A stretch of 64,000 bases of DNA from Sphingobium xanthum. Lineage in GTDB: Bacteria; Pseudomonadota; Alphaproteobacteria; Sphingomonadales; Sphingomonadaceae. The position numbers and the translations under genes are program-made. The DNA lies in NCBI RefSeq assembly GCF_019737615.1, contig NZ_JAHKKS010000015.1:20361-84360 (forward strand). Direction: 5' to 3'. The notes beneath the pieces were generated by a model. The model worked only from the letters and a program-made list of their open reading frames with translations. It searched no databases and was not told the origin of the DNA. Positions 34,575 to 44,971 of the stretch are shown in pieces (within the stretch, counting starts at the first letter, position 1; every line of letters begins with the position of its first letter).

Positions 34575-35873
34575 GGGCCTGTCGGTAATTTTGTGCGCGG
34601 GGCCATAGAGATGGATAGGAAGGACCATCGATATGGCGATCGACAAGGAAGTGCTGGATCAGCTGCTGGCAGGGCGTGATCCACAGGAGCTGTTTGCGAA
34701 GGACGGTCTGCTCGACGAGCTGAAGAAGGCGCTTTCAGAACGGATGCTGGCAGCCGAGCTGGATGAGCATCTGGAGGTTGAAGGCGCCGAAGGCGCAATG
34801 AACCGGCGCAACGGCACGTCGAGGAAGACGATGCTGACGGGCACATCGAAAGTGACGCTGGATATTCCGCGCGATCGGGCCGGTACGTTCGACCCGAAGC
34901 TGATCGCCAAATACCAGCGCCGGTTTCCCGACTTCGATGACAAGATCGTGTCGATGTACGCGCGCGGGATGACGGTGCGCGAGATCCGCGGGCATCTCGA
35001 GGAACTGTACGGCATCGACGTGTCGCCGGACCTGATCTCGACGATCACCGACGCGGTGCTCGAGACGGTCGCGGAATGGCAGGGGCGGCCGCTCGACGCC
35101 TGCTATCCGCTGGTGTTCTTTGACGCGATCCGCGTCAAAATCCGCGATGAGGGCTTCGTGCGCAACAAGGCGGTGTACATCGCGCTCGGCCTCCTGCCCG
35201 ACGGCACGAAGGACATCCTGGGCATCTGGATCGAGCAGACCGAGGGCGCGAAGTTCTGGCTGCGGGTGATGAACGAACTCAAGAACCGCGGCGTCGGCGA
35301 TATCCTGATCGCCGTCGTCGATGGGCTGAAGGGCTTCCCCGACGCGATCAACGCAGCCTTCCCCGAAACGGTCGTTCAAACGTGCATCGTCCACCTGCTC
35401 AGGAACAGCATGAGCTTCGCGTCGTGGAAGGACCGAAAGCCGATCGCCCAGGCCTTGCGCAGCGTCTATCGCGCCGAGACGGCGGAGGCCGGCCTGGCCG
35501 CGCTCGATGCGTTCGAGACAGGCCATTGGGGCAAGCGGCATCCCGCCATCGCCCAGAGCTGGCGGCGGCACTGGGACCAGGTGATCCCGTTCTTCGCCTT
35601 CCCCGAAGGCGTGCGCCGGATCATCTACACCACCAACGCCATCGAGGCGCTGAACTCAAAGCTGCGGCGCGCAGTGCGCACCCGTGGCCACTTCCCCGGT
35701 GACGATGCCGCGATGAAGCTGCTATACCTCGTCCTCAACAAGGCGACCGAGGAATGGAAACGGCCGCCACGTGAGTGGTCGGAGGCAAAGACCCAGTTCG
35801 CCGTGATCTTCGGCGAGCGGTTCGTCATCTGATGACGACAACCGGCCCCGCGCACAAAATTACCGACAGGCCC
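34575..35873 (+). mobile_element. IS256-family insertion sequence, complete (1299 bp)
   Basis: Bounded by perfect 30-bp terminal inverted repeats (left 34575-34604, right 35844-35873; outer bases GGGCCTGTCGGTAATTTTGT). It carries one transposase gene and a 9-bp direct target repeat on each side (GCGCAGGCG). No accessory gene. Ends, transposase and duplication are intact, indicating a relatively recent insertion. Confidence 0.95.
34633..35832 (+). CDS. IS256-family transposase
   Basis: A 399-residue DDE transposase. DDE residues: D in YPLVFFDAIRVKI, D in AVVDGLKGFPDAINA and E in TTNAIEALNSKLRRAV. The N-terminus (LLDELKKALSERMLAAELDE) and the catalytic domain are complete, with no frameshift or stop. 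It starts just inside the left inverted repeat, and GGAAGGACC lies upstream. It is probably active or recently active. Confidence 0.95.
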   Translation: MAIDKEVLDQLLAGRDPQELFAKDGLLDELKKALSERMLAAELDEHLEVEGAEGAMNRRNGTSRKTMLTGTSKVTLDIPRDRAGTFDPKLIAKYQRRFPDFDDKIVSMYARGMTVREIRGHLEELYGIDVSPDLISTITDAVLETVAEWQGRPLDACYPLVFFDAIRVKIRDEGFVRNKAVYIALGLLPDGTKDILGIWIEQTEGAKFWLRVMNELKNRGVGDILIAVVDGLKGFPDAINAAFPETVVQTCIVHLLRNSMSFASWKDRKPIAQALRSVYRAETAEAGLAALDAFETGHWGKRHPAIAQSWRRHWDQVIPFFAFPEGVRRIIYTTNAIEALNSKLRRAVRTRGHFPGDDAAMKLLYLVLNKATEEWKRPPREWSEAKTQFAVIFGERFVI

Positions 35874-35882
35874 GCGCAGGCG
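35874..35882. repeat. Right 9-bp target-site duplication (GCGCAGGCG)
   Basis: Identical to the left copy at 34566-34574. Immediately beyond lies the lipoprotein's N-terminal coding sequence, in frame with the downstream part when one copy is removed. Confidence 0.9.
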
Positions 35883-36080
35883 TGCTGCTAACGCCGCCAC
35901 TTCCTCCGCCGCCACAGCCAGCGAGCGACATTGCCAGAACCAGACAACCCGAAAACTTCTTCGCGATCACGCCGAACCCCCTGCTCATCCCGCTCCACTG
36001 TCTCGAATGGCTGGCGGGCAAGCAAGGGCATAAACCATTCAGCCGACGACAAAGTTGGTGAAGGTCACAAGATGAAAGAC

Positions 36081-36322
36081 CTAGCTTTCATCCCCCATCC
36101 GCAGCGTTGCGATGAACGCTTCCTGCGGGATTTGCACCGATCCATATTCCCGCATCCGCGCCTTGCCCTCTTTCTGCTTTTCTAGCAGCCATTTCTTGTG
36201 GGGGTGTCGGCGCAATGGCATTTCGCTGCAAAATCCTCGCGCATCATAGCGATGGTCTGGCGCGCAGTAACCTTGCCGCCGGTCGCGGCCTGAAGGGGGA
36301 TATTGAGCGAGTGTGGCGGGAA
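36081..36322 (-). pseudogene. lepA 3'-end remnant (degenerate duplicate)
   Basis: Minus-strand sequence that parallels the last ~80 codons of the intact lepA at 36694: [20 protein letters not shown] and [13 protein letters not shown] are preserved, including the stop. Upstream the match decays, with frame disturbances (e.g. AIGGKV versus RRQGYC in the remnant frame). It is separated from the intact gene by a PhnA-like gene. Most likely a partial duplication or the scar of a recombination; not translated as a protein with a sensible start. Confidence 0.75.
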
Positions 36323-36385
36323 GCGGGCACGTCGGGCGCCGAACATGTGGCGCAAATTGGCGGGAAGCCGACACTTACGACCCTC

Positions 36386-36693
36386 TCACCGCTTCCGCAC
36401 AAACTCCGCCCGCAGCACCAGTCCCTTGATCCCCTCATAGCGGCAGTCGATCTCCTGGCTGTCGCCGGTCAGGCGGATCGACTTGATGAGCGTGCCGCGC
36501 TTGAGGGTCTGGCCCGCGCCCTTCACCTCCAGATCCTTGATGAGCGTCACCTGGTCGCCATCGGCCAGCAGATTGCCGACCGCGTCGCGCACTTCGACGG
36601 CGCCGGCCGCCGCCTGCTTCGCCGCGAGTTGCGAGGCCGGCATCCACTCGCCGCCCTCCTCGTCGAACACATAGTCCTCGTCGTCGGTCCCGC

Positions 36694-36697
<4 letters not shown>
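36386..36697 (-). CDS. PhnA-like (alkylphosphonate-uptake/zinc-ribbon) domain protein
   Basis: A 103-residue protein: [60 protein letters not shown] and [19 protein letters not shown] match the PhnA C-terminal beta domain. The zinc-ribbon part found in longer PhnA proteins is missing. Its start is the TTG at 36697, overlapping the lepA stop by 3 bp, so it is translated from the lepA transcript by coupling. Function unknown. Confidence 0.75.
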
Positions 36698-38514
<1,817 letters not shown>

Positions 38515-38714
38515 GCCGCGCCCGATAGCAGCAAGGGAAGATTTGGGCAAAGGCCGCTGCAAGTCCATTCCGTCCAAGACAGGAACGCCCGATCCATGAC
38601 AATTGCCGTTAGGCAAGGGCGTTTATCTTGTGCGCATATCTGGCTGTGATAAAAGCATGGTCGAGGGTATTGCGAGCAACGATGGCTTGCGATTTTCATA
38701 GGGGTAGGTGGAAA

Positions 38715-39494
38715 ATGAAGGGTTCGATCAAGTTCCTGGTCGCGGCGACCGCGCTCGCAGTCGTGGCGCAGCCGGCATTGGCCGTGGACAACAAGAAGGG
38801 CTCGTCGGGCCGTCAGGACCAGACCAAGGGCACGCAGGAAATCCCGAAGTGCTACAAGAAGCTCGGCACGATCGCGATCGTCGAGCCGGAGAACCAGTGG
38901 TGGCGCGAGATGAATCTCGGCAGCCCGGAGGCGATCCTGCGCATCTTCGTGCAGCAGTCCGGCTGCTTCACGCTCGTCAACCGCGGCCGCTCGATGCAGA
39001 GCCGCGCGATGGAGCGCGCCATGGCCGATCAGGGCGAACTGCAGGGCGGCTCGAACCTCGGCAAGGGTCAGGTCAAGGCGGCCGACTATTTCATCGAGCC
39101 GAATATCGTCACCACGAACAAGAACAGCGGCGGTAATGCGCTGGGCGGGGTGCTCGGCGGCTTCCTCGGTCGCAGCACGTTCGGCGCGATCGCCGGCGGC
39201 ATCAACATCAAGAAGAGCGAGGCGAACGTCACGCTGTCGATCGTCAATGCGCGCACGACGGTCGAGGAAGCGCTGACCGAGGGCTATGCCCGCAAGTCGG
39301 ATCTGAGCTTCGGCGCCGGTGGCGGCGCGGGCTGGTGGGGCGGTTTCGCCGGCGCGGCTGGCGGCGGCTATCAGAACACCGACATCGGTCAGGTTATCGT
39401 CCTTGCTTATCTCGATGCTTACACCAAGCTGGTCGACCAGCTCGGCGGCCTGCCGGCCGATGCAGCGGCGGCGGCGCCCCGCGCGACCAAATAA
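38715..39494 (+). CDS. CsgG/HfaB-like secreted protein
   Basis: A 259-residue exported protein with signal peptide (KFLVAATALAVVAQPALAVD), then a CsgG-like domain: KLGTIAIVEPENQWWREMNL, AILRIFVQQSGCFTLVNRGR, AADYFIEPNIVTTNKNSGGN, GNALGGVLGGFLGRSTFGAI. In CsgG/HfaB proteins this region builds an outer-membrane secretion pore or holdfast anchor. There is no lipobox, so it is not a lipoprotein. It is transcribed divergently from lepA, and no curli or holdfast genes are nearby. The terminator at 39521 ends it. Confidence 0.75.
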   Translation: MKGSIKFLVAATALAVVAQPALAVDNKKGSSGRQDQTKGTQEIPKCYKKLGTIAIVEPENQWWREMNLGSPEAILRIFVQQSGCFTLVNRGRSMQSRAMERAMADQGELQGGSNLGKGQVKAADYFIEPNIVTTNKNSGGNALGGVLGGFLGRSTFGAIAGGINIKKSEANVTLSIVNARTTVEEALTEGYARKSDLSFGAGGGAGWWGGFAGAAGGGYQNTDIGQVIVLAYLDAYTKLVDQLGGLPADAAAAAPRATK

Positions 39495-39520
39495 GCCAGT
39501 CGCCGGATCGGCATGCGAAA

Positions 39521-39546
39521 GGGCGAGCCTGCGGGCTCGCCCTTTT
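39521..39546 (+). terminator. Rho-independent terminator (CsgG-like gene; also faces the 39558 gene)
   Basis: 9-bp stem GGGCGAGCC/GGCTCGCCC with a 4-nt loop and a TTTT run. In the opposite direction the flank is AAA/TTT, so it may work both ways for the two convergent genes. Confidence 0.8.
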
Positions 39547-39557
39547 CCTTGCGCGGC

Positions 39558-40085
39558 TCAGGCGGGGATGAGCCCGGCGCGGGCGATCGCGCCGAGCGCA
39601 CTGTCGAACCGCTCGTCCTGCTCGCCCGAGATCAGAGCCCAGGGGAGATCGCGCCGCTCCAGCTCGGCCCGGCAGAGATCGAAGAAGCGCTCCTGCTCCG
39701 CGCGCTCGGAGAACATGCGCACCTCGTCGCCGATCCACGGCAGATCGATATCCATCAGCAGATAGAGCTGGCCGACATCGGCAAAGGCATCGAGCGCGGG
39801 GATACGGTGGCTGAAGAGCATCATGCTCCACGCGGCGGTCATGATCGGGTCGGTGTCCTGAAACAGCAGGCCGCGCGCTTGCGGCGCCAGCGCCTCGCGC
39901 GCCTCGACATGCCCATGCATGATGGTGACGAGATCGTCGGGCACGAGATCCGTCCCGTGCTTCTCGCAATAGGCGCGGCCATATTCGGGCACCCAGACCG
40001 TGCCGAAATGCGCCGCCAGCCGCTCGGCCAGCGTCGACTTGCCGGTACTCTCCGGCCCATGCAGGACGACCGATGGCAGGCTCAT
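39558..40085 (-). CDS. NadR-kinase-like ATPase (nicotinamide-riboside kinase type)
   Basis: A 175-residue P-loop protein. Walker A is VVLHGPESTGKSTLAERLAA near residue 6; VWVPEYGRAYCEKHGTDLVP and YLLMDIDLPWIGDEVRMFSE follow, matching the C-terminal RNK domain of NadR. Its start overlaps the pnuC stop by 4 bp, and PnuC imports nicotinamide riboside, so it probably phosphorylates riboside to NMN in NAD salvage. The adenylyl-transferase and repressor parts of NadR are absent. Confidence 0.85.
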   Translation of the reverse strand: MSLPSVVLHGPESTGKSTLAERLAAHFGTVWVPEYGRAYCEKHGTDLVPDDLVTIMHGHVEAREALAPQARGLLFQDTDPIMTAAWSMMLFSHRIPALDAFADVGQLYLLMDIDLPWIGDEVRMFSERAEQERFFDLCRAELERRDLPWALISGEQDERFDSALGAIARAGLIPA

Positions 40086-40657
40086 GCGATCGCGATCCGG
40101 CTCTTCCGATGGGCGCGCATCCACTCGATCAGTCCGGCCAGCGAGAACAGCAGGAAGACGATGTAGAGGCCGGCCGTGAGATGCAGCCCCTTCGTCCAAT
40201 AGAGCGGGATGGCGAGGCAATCGACGATGATCCAGAAGGTCCAGTTGTCGATATAGCGCCGCGCCATGAGCAGTTGTGCGACGATGCTGAGCATCGCGAC
40301 GCCCGCATCCCAATAAGGCGCGGCGGCATCGGTCTGCCGGTGCATGAGCCAGCCCCAGAGAGCGCTGGTCGCGATGCCGACGGCCGCCCAGACGAGAAAG
40401 CCCGGCATGCCCAGCCAGCGCACCGGGACGCCCTCGTCCTGCGTGCGCGCGCCGGACCAGTTGAGCCAGCCATAGAGGTTCAGGACGAGGAAGAAGATCT
40501 GCAACAGCGCGTCGCTGTAGAGCCGCGCCTCGATGAAGATGAAGAAATAGAGCGAGACCATCGCGATGCCGAACGGATAGTTCCACAGGCTGCGCCGGAC
40601 GATCAGGGCGATGTTCGCCAATCCGAGAATGACGGCGATGATCTCCAGCGGGCTCAC
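40082..40657 (-). CDS. pnuC: Nicotinamide riboside transporter PnuC
   Basis: A 191-residue inner-membrane protein with about seven segments (EIIAVILGLANIALIVRRSL, FFLVLNLYGWLNW, MPGFLVWAAVGIATSALWGW, FWIIVDCLAIPLYWTKGLHL). The WNYPFGI and NLYGWLNW elements are PnuC hallmarks. It works with the overlapping RNK-type kinase to trap nicotinamide riboside. The start at GTG 40657 gives the usual length; the reading frame is open further upstream. Confidence 0.87.
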   Translation of the reverse strand: MSPLEIIAVILGLANIALIVRRSLWNYPFGIAMVSLYFFIFIEARLYSDALLQIFFLVLNLYGWLNWSGARTQDEGVPVRWLGMPGFLVWAAVGIATSALWGWLMHRQTDAAAPYWDAGVAMLSIVAQLLMARRYIDNWTFWIIVDCLAIPLYWTKGLHLTAGLYIVFLLFSLAGLIEWMRAHRKSRIAIA

Positions 40658-40754
40658 GGAACCGGTTCTTATCGGCGCCTTTGCAGCCTGTCGATATGCC
40701 CTGCCCGGATCGTGCGGCGAGCCAGGCTGCATCGATATTCAGCCCGGAAGCCGA

Positions 40755-43427
40755 TCAGCTCGCCTGCTTCCACTTGTCGCGATAATAGTCGATCGCGTCG
40801 GTCGTGACCGCGCTGCGTTCCTTCTCGGCCGGTGCGCGCAGCCTCTCGATCTCGACGGCCTGGGCGAACTCGATGCCCATCCGGTCCTCATGCGACCAGC
40901 GGCATGTGCCGCTCACGATGTAATTCTTGCCGAAGTCGATCTCGAAAACCGTGCCGACGGGCACATCGAGCAAGCCCTCGACCATTGCGCCCTGCCTGGA
41001 GATGTTGCGGATGCGCGCCGGATAGGCATGGCCGTCATGGCCGAGCGTGACCGAGCGGAGCATGGCCATCCGCTGCTCGCGGCTGGCCTTATGCCCTTCG
41101 GCCTTGGCATAGCCCTCGCGGTCCTGCAGCAATGTGATGGTCGCCTCGGCGGATGCGGGGCGGCCGTAAACATAGCCCTGAACATGGCTGCAACCCAGCG
41201 AGCGGATCAGCGCCAGCTCGTCGAGCGTTTCAGCGCCTTCCGCGGTCGTCTCCATGCCGAGCGCCTCGGCGAGGCTCACGATGGACTTGACGATCGCGGC
41301 GTTGCGGCTGCCCTTGATAGCGGCGCCGCGCACGAAACTCTGGTCGATCTTGATCTTGTCGAACGGCGCGGTCTTCAGATAGCCGAGCGCCGAATAGCCG
41401 GTTCCGAAATCATCCAGCGCGAGCCGCACGCCGATATTCTTGAGTGCCGCGAACATCGTGTCGGTATTGCTGCCGTCGGCCAGGAACACGCCCTCGGTGA
41501 TCTCCAGCTCGAGCCGGCTGGCTGAGAGGCCCGCATTGGCGAGCGCGCGCATGACGAGAGACGGCAGCGCCGGGTTAGCGAACTGGATCGGCGAGACGTT
41601 GACCGCGACGCGCGTGCCCTCCGGCCACTGGACGGCGTCGCAGCAGGCGGTGCGCAGCACCCATTCGCCGATCGTGCCGATCAGCCCGGCTTCCTCCGCA
41701 ATGGGGATGAAATCGGCGGGCGAGATCGATCCCTTGGTCGGGTGGCGCCAGCGGATCAGCGCCTCGAAACCGGTGACGCGCTCGGTGCTGGCGCAGACGA
41801 CCGGCTGATATTCGAGATGCAGGCCGTTGGAGACCATCGCATGGCGCAGGTCCTGCTCCAGCTGCCGCCGCTCCTCGGCATCGGCATGCATGGCGGGGGC
41901 ATAGCAACGGAACAGCCCGCGCCCATCGGCCTTCGCGGCATAGAGCGCGAGGTCGGCATTGCGGATGAGCGTCTCGGCGGTCTTGCCGTCGCCGGGCGCG
42001 ATGGCGATGCCGATCGACACGCCGATGATCACCTGGCTACCGTCGATCGAATAGGGCTGTGAGAGCGTGTGGATGATCGCGTCGGCCAGCTTCGAGAGGT
42101 CGCCCTTGTCGGTCATCGAGGGGAGGACGATCTTGAATTCGTCGCCGCCCAGGCGCCCGACCTTGCCGCTCGTCCCCACGAGGCGCAGCAGCCGCTGCGC
42201 GACCTGGCAGAGCAGGGCGTCGCCGGCCGGATGGCCCATCGTGTCATTCACTTCCTTGAAGCGATCGAGATCCAGCAGGAAGAGCGCGCATTCATTGGGC
42301 ATGCCGCGCTGATCGGTCAGGGCCTGCTCCAGCGTCGCGAGCATCTGGCCGCGATTGGCGAGGCCGGTGAGCGAATCGAACTTGGCGAGGCGCGCGATCT
42401 CGGCCTGCGAGCGCCGCATTTCGGTGAGGTCCGAACCGCTGCCGCGGAAGCCGAGAAACTGGCCGAACGGCGTCACCACGGGCTGGCCGGAGAGCGACCA
42501 CCAGCGCTCCTCGCCCGCGCCGGCCGCCTGGACGGCTAGCTCGGCAAAGGCGGTGCGGGCGGAGAAATGGAAGCCGAGCGTGCGCTGGCCTTCGCCGGCG
42601 GCGCCGGGCTCGGGCGGCGCGATCAGCGCGGAGAAGGGCTGGCCGACAATGTCCTGCGGCTTGCGGCCGAGCTGCGCCGCGAGCGTGTCCGAAAGATAGG
42701 CGACGTTGCCGACGCGGTCGGTCTCCCAGAACCAGCCGCGCCCGGTCTGTTCCAGATCGACAAGGAAAGCGCGCGCCTGATCGCCGGTAAGGCCGGTGCT
42801 GCGGATATGCGCGGTGGCGCTGCGGCTGATGCGGAATTCCACCGCCATGACGAGGCAGACGCCGGTCGCGAAGATGATCAGCGGGGTCAGCAGATCCATG
42901 ATCGGGATATTGCTGACGAAGGCGATGATGCCGCCAATGCCGTAGGCAATGCTGAGCAGGCGCTGGCGGCCGAATATGGCGACCGCCAGCAGCGCGGGCG
43001 TCAAGGTAACGACCATCAGCTTGAAGGCATTCTCGCCCAGGATCGCGGCGGCCGAGGTGGTGAAGAGGGCGCTGGCAATGGCGACGAATGGCGCGGCGAT
43101 GATCAGCTGCTGATTGGGCGACAAGGCCGAGAAACCGCGGATGCGCGGCACGATGAGGATCGCGGCGTCGATGACTGTCAACGCGGCAAGGAAGGTGATG
43201 AATTCCCAATGCGGCATGGCATGGGCGATCTGATGCCAGCCCACCGCCTGGCAGAGCAGCACCGCGCGCGCGACCATGAGCAATGGCCAGCTCGTCGCGA
43301 TCAGCCGGATCGCGCGGGCAAGCAGCTCGACGGAATCGCCATCATGCTCGTCCGCCGCGCCGATCATGGCGTACCAGTCCGTGCTGTTGTCGGGAGCTGG
43401 CTGGGTCTTGGGGCGGACGAAGCTCAT
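40755..43427 (-). CDS. c-di-GMP regulator: membrane-PAS-GGDEF-EAL-PilZ
   Basis: An 890-residue multidomain protein. N-terminal ~200 residues have several membrane segments (IHHL-like region, AILGENAFKLMVVTLTPALL). A PAS domain follows (FLVDLEQTGRGWFWETDRVG), then a GGDEF with intact motif GRLGGDEFKIVLP near residue ~425. The EAL domain starts at FEALIRWRHP near ~553 with DFGTGYSALGYLK. The C-terminus is PilZ-like (YPARIRNISRQGAMVEGLLD, CRWSHEDRMGIEFAQAVEIE). GGDEF and EAL motifs look intact; net activity cannot be told. Confidence 0.9.
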   Translation of the reverse strand: MSFVRPKTQPAPDNSTDWYAMIGAADEHDGDSVELLARAIRLIATSWPLLMVARAVLLCQAVGWHQIAHAMPHWEFITFLAALTVIDAAILIVPRIRGFSALSPNQQLIIAAPFVAIASALFTTSAAAILGENAFKLMVVTLTPALLAVAIFGRQRLLSIAYGIGGIIAFVSNIPIMDLLTPLIIFATGVCLVMAVEFRISRSATAHIRSTGLTGDQARAFLVDLEQTGRGWFWETDRVGNVAYLSDTLAAQLGRKPQDIVGQPFSALIAPPEPGAAGEGQRTLGFHFSARTAFAELAVQAAGAGEERWWSLSGQPVVTPFGQFLGFRGSGSDLTEMRRSQAEIARLAKFDSLTGLANRGQMLATLEQALTDQRGMPNECALFLLDLDRFKEVNDTMGHPAGDALLCQVAQRLLRLVGTSGKVGRLGGDEFKIVLPSMTDKGDLSKLADAIIHTLSQPYSIDGSQVIIGVSIGIAIAPGDGKTAETLIRNADLALYAAKADGRGLFRCYAPAMHADAEERRQLEQDLRHAMVSNGLHLEYQPVVCASTERVTGFEALIRWRHPTKGSISPADFIPIAEEAGLIGTIGEWVLRTACCDAVQWPEGTRVAVNVSPIQFANPALPSLVMRALANAGLSASRLELEITEGVFLADGSNTDTMFAALKNIGVRLALDDFGTGYSALGYLKTAPFDKIKIDQSFVRGAAIKGSRNAAIVKSIVSLAEALGMETTAEGAETLDELALIRSLGCSHVQGYVYGRPASAEATITLLQDREGYAKAEGHKASREQRMAMLRSVTLGHDGHAYPARIRNISRQGAMVEGLLDVPVGTVFEIDFGKNYIVSGTCRWSHEDRMGIEFAQAVEIERLRAPAEKERSAVTTDAIDYYRDKWKQAS

Positions 43428-43614
43428 GCGGCGGCGATGCCACGGGATCCCTTGCAGAATGGTTAGCAGCGAACGGCAAGAGATCGATTTTACATCGTCT
43501 TGCGCGTGCTTGCCGAATACTTGCGGAGAATTGCGTGCTTGCGCGACCTGACCGCGCGGCTAGGCTGCCCGAAACCGACCGATTGCACGCAATCGAGTCC
43601 CAGGGAGGAGCGCC

Positions 43615-44913
43615 ATGCGCCACATCGCGATCATCGGCTCCGGGCCGGCCGGCTATTACACGGCGGAGGCCTGCCAGAAGCAGTTCGGCGACGATGTCCG
43701 CATCGACATCATCGATCGGCTGCCGGTCCCCTTCGGCCTCATCCGCTCCGGCGTCGCGCCCGATCATCAGTCGATCAAGGCGGTCGCCCGGCGCTACGAG
43801 CAGGTCGCGCTGACCGATACTGTCCGCTTCGTCGGCAAGCTCAGCATCGGCCAGGATGTGAGCATCGCCGAACTGCTGTCGCTCTACGATGCCGTCGTGC
43901 TGGCGACCGGCGCGCCCTCCGACCGGCCGCTCGGTGTGCCGGGCGACGATTTGCCCGGCGTCATCGGCAGCGCCGCCTTCGTCGGCTGGTATAACGGCCA
44001 TCCCGATTTCGCCGCTCTCGCGCCCGATATCGACGGACGCGACATCGTCATCATCGGCAACGGCAATGTCGCGCTCGATTGCGCGCGCATCCTGGCGAAG
44101 AGCGCGGATGAGTTCGCGGGCAGCGACATCGTGGAGCATGCCTATCAGCGGCTCTCGACCGCGCAGCCGCGGTCCATCACCATTCTCGGCCGGCGCGGAC
44201 CGCAGCAGATCGCGATGACGCCCAAGGAGCTGGGCGAGCTGGGGCATCTGGCGCGGGCCTCGGTCCATGTCGATCCTGCCGATCTGCCGCCGCCGGAAAG
44301 CGACGCCGTGCTGGAGCCGGGGCAGCGCAAGTCCGTGAACTTGCTGCGGGAATTCGCCCAGGACCATCCCGAAAAGGCCGTGCCGATCCGCTTCGACTTC
44401 TTCGTGAAGTCCGTGCGCGTCGAGGGCGACGGCAAGGCGGAGCGGCTGGTGATCGAGGACACGCAGCTCGGCGCCAATGGCGAATCCGTCGGCACCGGCG
44501 CGACGCACAGCATCCCCGCCGATCTCATCATCAGCTGCATCGGCTATCGCACCTCGCCGATCCCGGACGTTCCCTATGACGAGCAGCGCGGCCGCTTCGC
44601 CAATGAGGAAGGGCGCATAAGGCCCGGCCTCTATTGCGTCGGCTGGGCACGGCGCGGGCCGACCGGCACGATCGGCACCAACAAGCCGGACGGCTTCATG
44701 ATCGCCGAGGAAATCGCCAAGGACCAGCCCGAGGCGGCAGGCAAGCAGGGCAGGGCAGGGCTCGATGCGCTGATCGAGGCACGCGGCCTCGCCATCGTGA
44801 CGTTCCGCGACTGGCAGAAGATCGACATCGCCGAAGTCGAGCGTGCCCGTAGCGGCGCGCCGCGCGAGAAGTTCGTGCGGGTTGAGGATATGGTGGCGGC
44901 GAGCAGGGGGTAG
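43615..44913 (+). CDS. NADPH-ferredoxin/adrenodoxin-type reductase (FprA-like)
   Basis: A 432-residue FAD- and NADP-binding reductase. FAD motif IIGSGPAGYYTAEACQKQF, conserved LPVPFGLIRSGVAPDHQSIK and RFVGKLSIGQDVS; NADP motif IIGNGNVALDCARIL; C-terminal GRIRPGLYCVGWARRGPTGT (GTIGTNKPDG). These and the length match adrenodoxin-reductase/FprA proteins that pass electrons from NADPH to ferredoxin. GGGAGGAGCGCC precedes the ATG. No ferredoxin gene is adjacent. Confidence 0.9.
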   Translation: MRHIAIIGSGPAGYYTAEACQKQFGDDVRIDIIDRLPVPFGLIRSGVAPDHQSIKAVARRYEQVALTDTVRFVGKLSIGQDVSIAELLSLYDAVVLATGAPSDRPLGVPGDDLPGVIGSAAFVGWYNGHPDFAALAPDIDGRDIVIIGNGNVALDCARILAKSADEFAGSDIVEHAYQRLSTAQPRSITILGRRGPQQIAMTPKELGELGHLARASVHVDPADLPPPESDAVLEPGQRKSVNLLREFAQDHPEKAVPIRFDFFVKSVRVEGDGKAERLVIEDTQLGANGESVGTGATHSIPADLIISCIGYRTSPIPDVPYDEQRGRFANEEGRIRPGLYCVGWARRGPTGTIGTNKPDGFMIAEEIAKDQPEAAGKQGRAGLDALIEARGLAIVTFRDWQKIDIAEVERARSGAPREKFVRVEDMVAASRG

Positions 44914-44971
44914 AGCCGCCTATCGGATCGATAATCTTGTGGGCGAAGCGAGCAACGGTCATACAAGCCTC

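Larger units (their letters stand above)
32779..35988 (-). pseudogene. Transferrin-binding-protein-like surface lipoprotein gene, interrupted by an IS256-family element
   Basis: Minus-strand gene in two parts. The N-terminal 115 bp (35874-35988) encode MSRGFGVIAKKFSGCLVLAM... with a lipobox (LAGC) and a Gly/Ser linker. The IS lies at 34575-35873. The remainder (34574 to 32779) reads in frame through a (PT)n linker of alternating Pro and Thr into TTISDLRASQTFSGTSAASA and a 480-residue beta-rich domain. Removing the IS and one 9-bp repeat restores one continuous frame. The fold resembles transferrin-binding-protein-like solute binding lipoproteins (GIALISGYAPYGLEGTGDFN, FFGPNAEEIGATIVAYPQ and its repeat FFGPKSEELAAQFIIAP). 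Confidence 0.8.
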
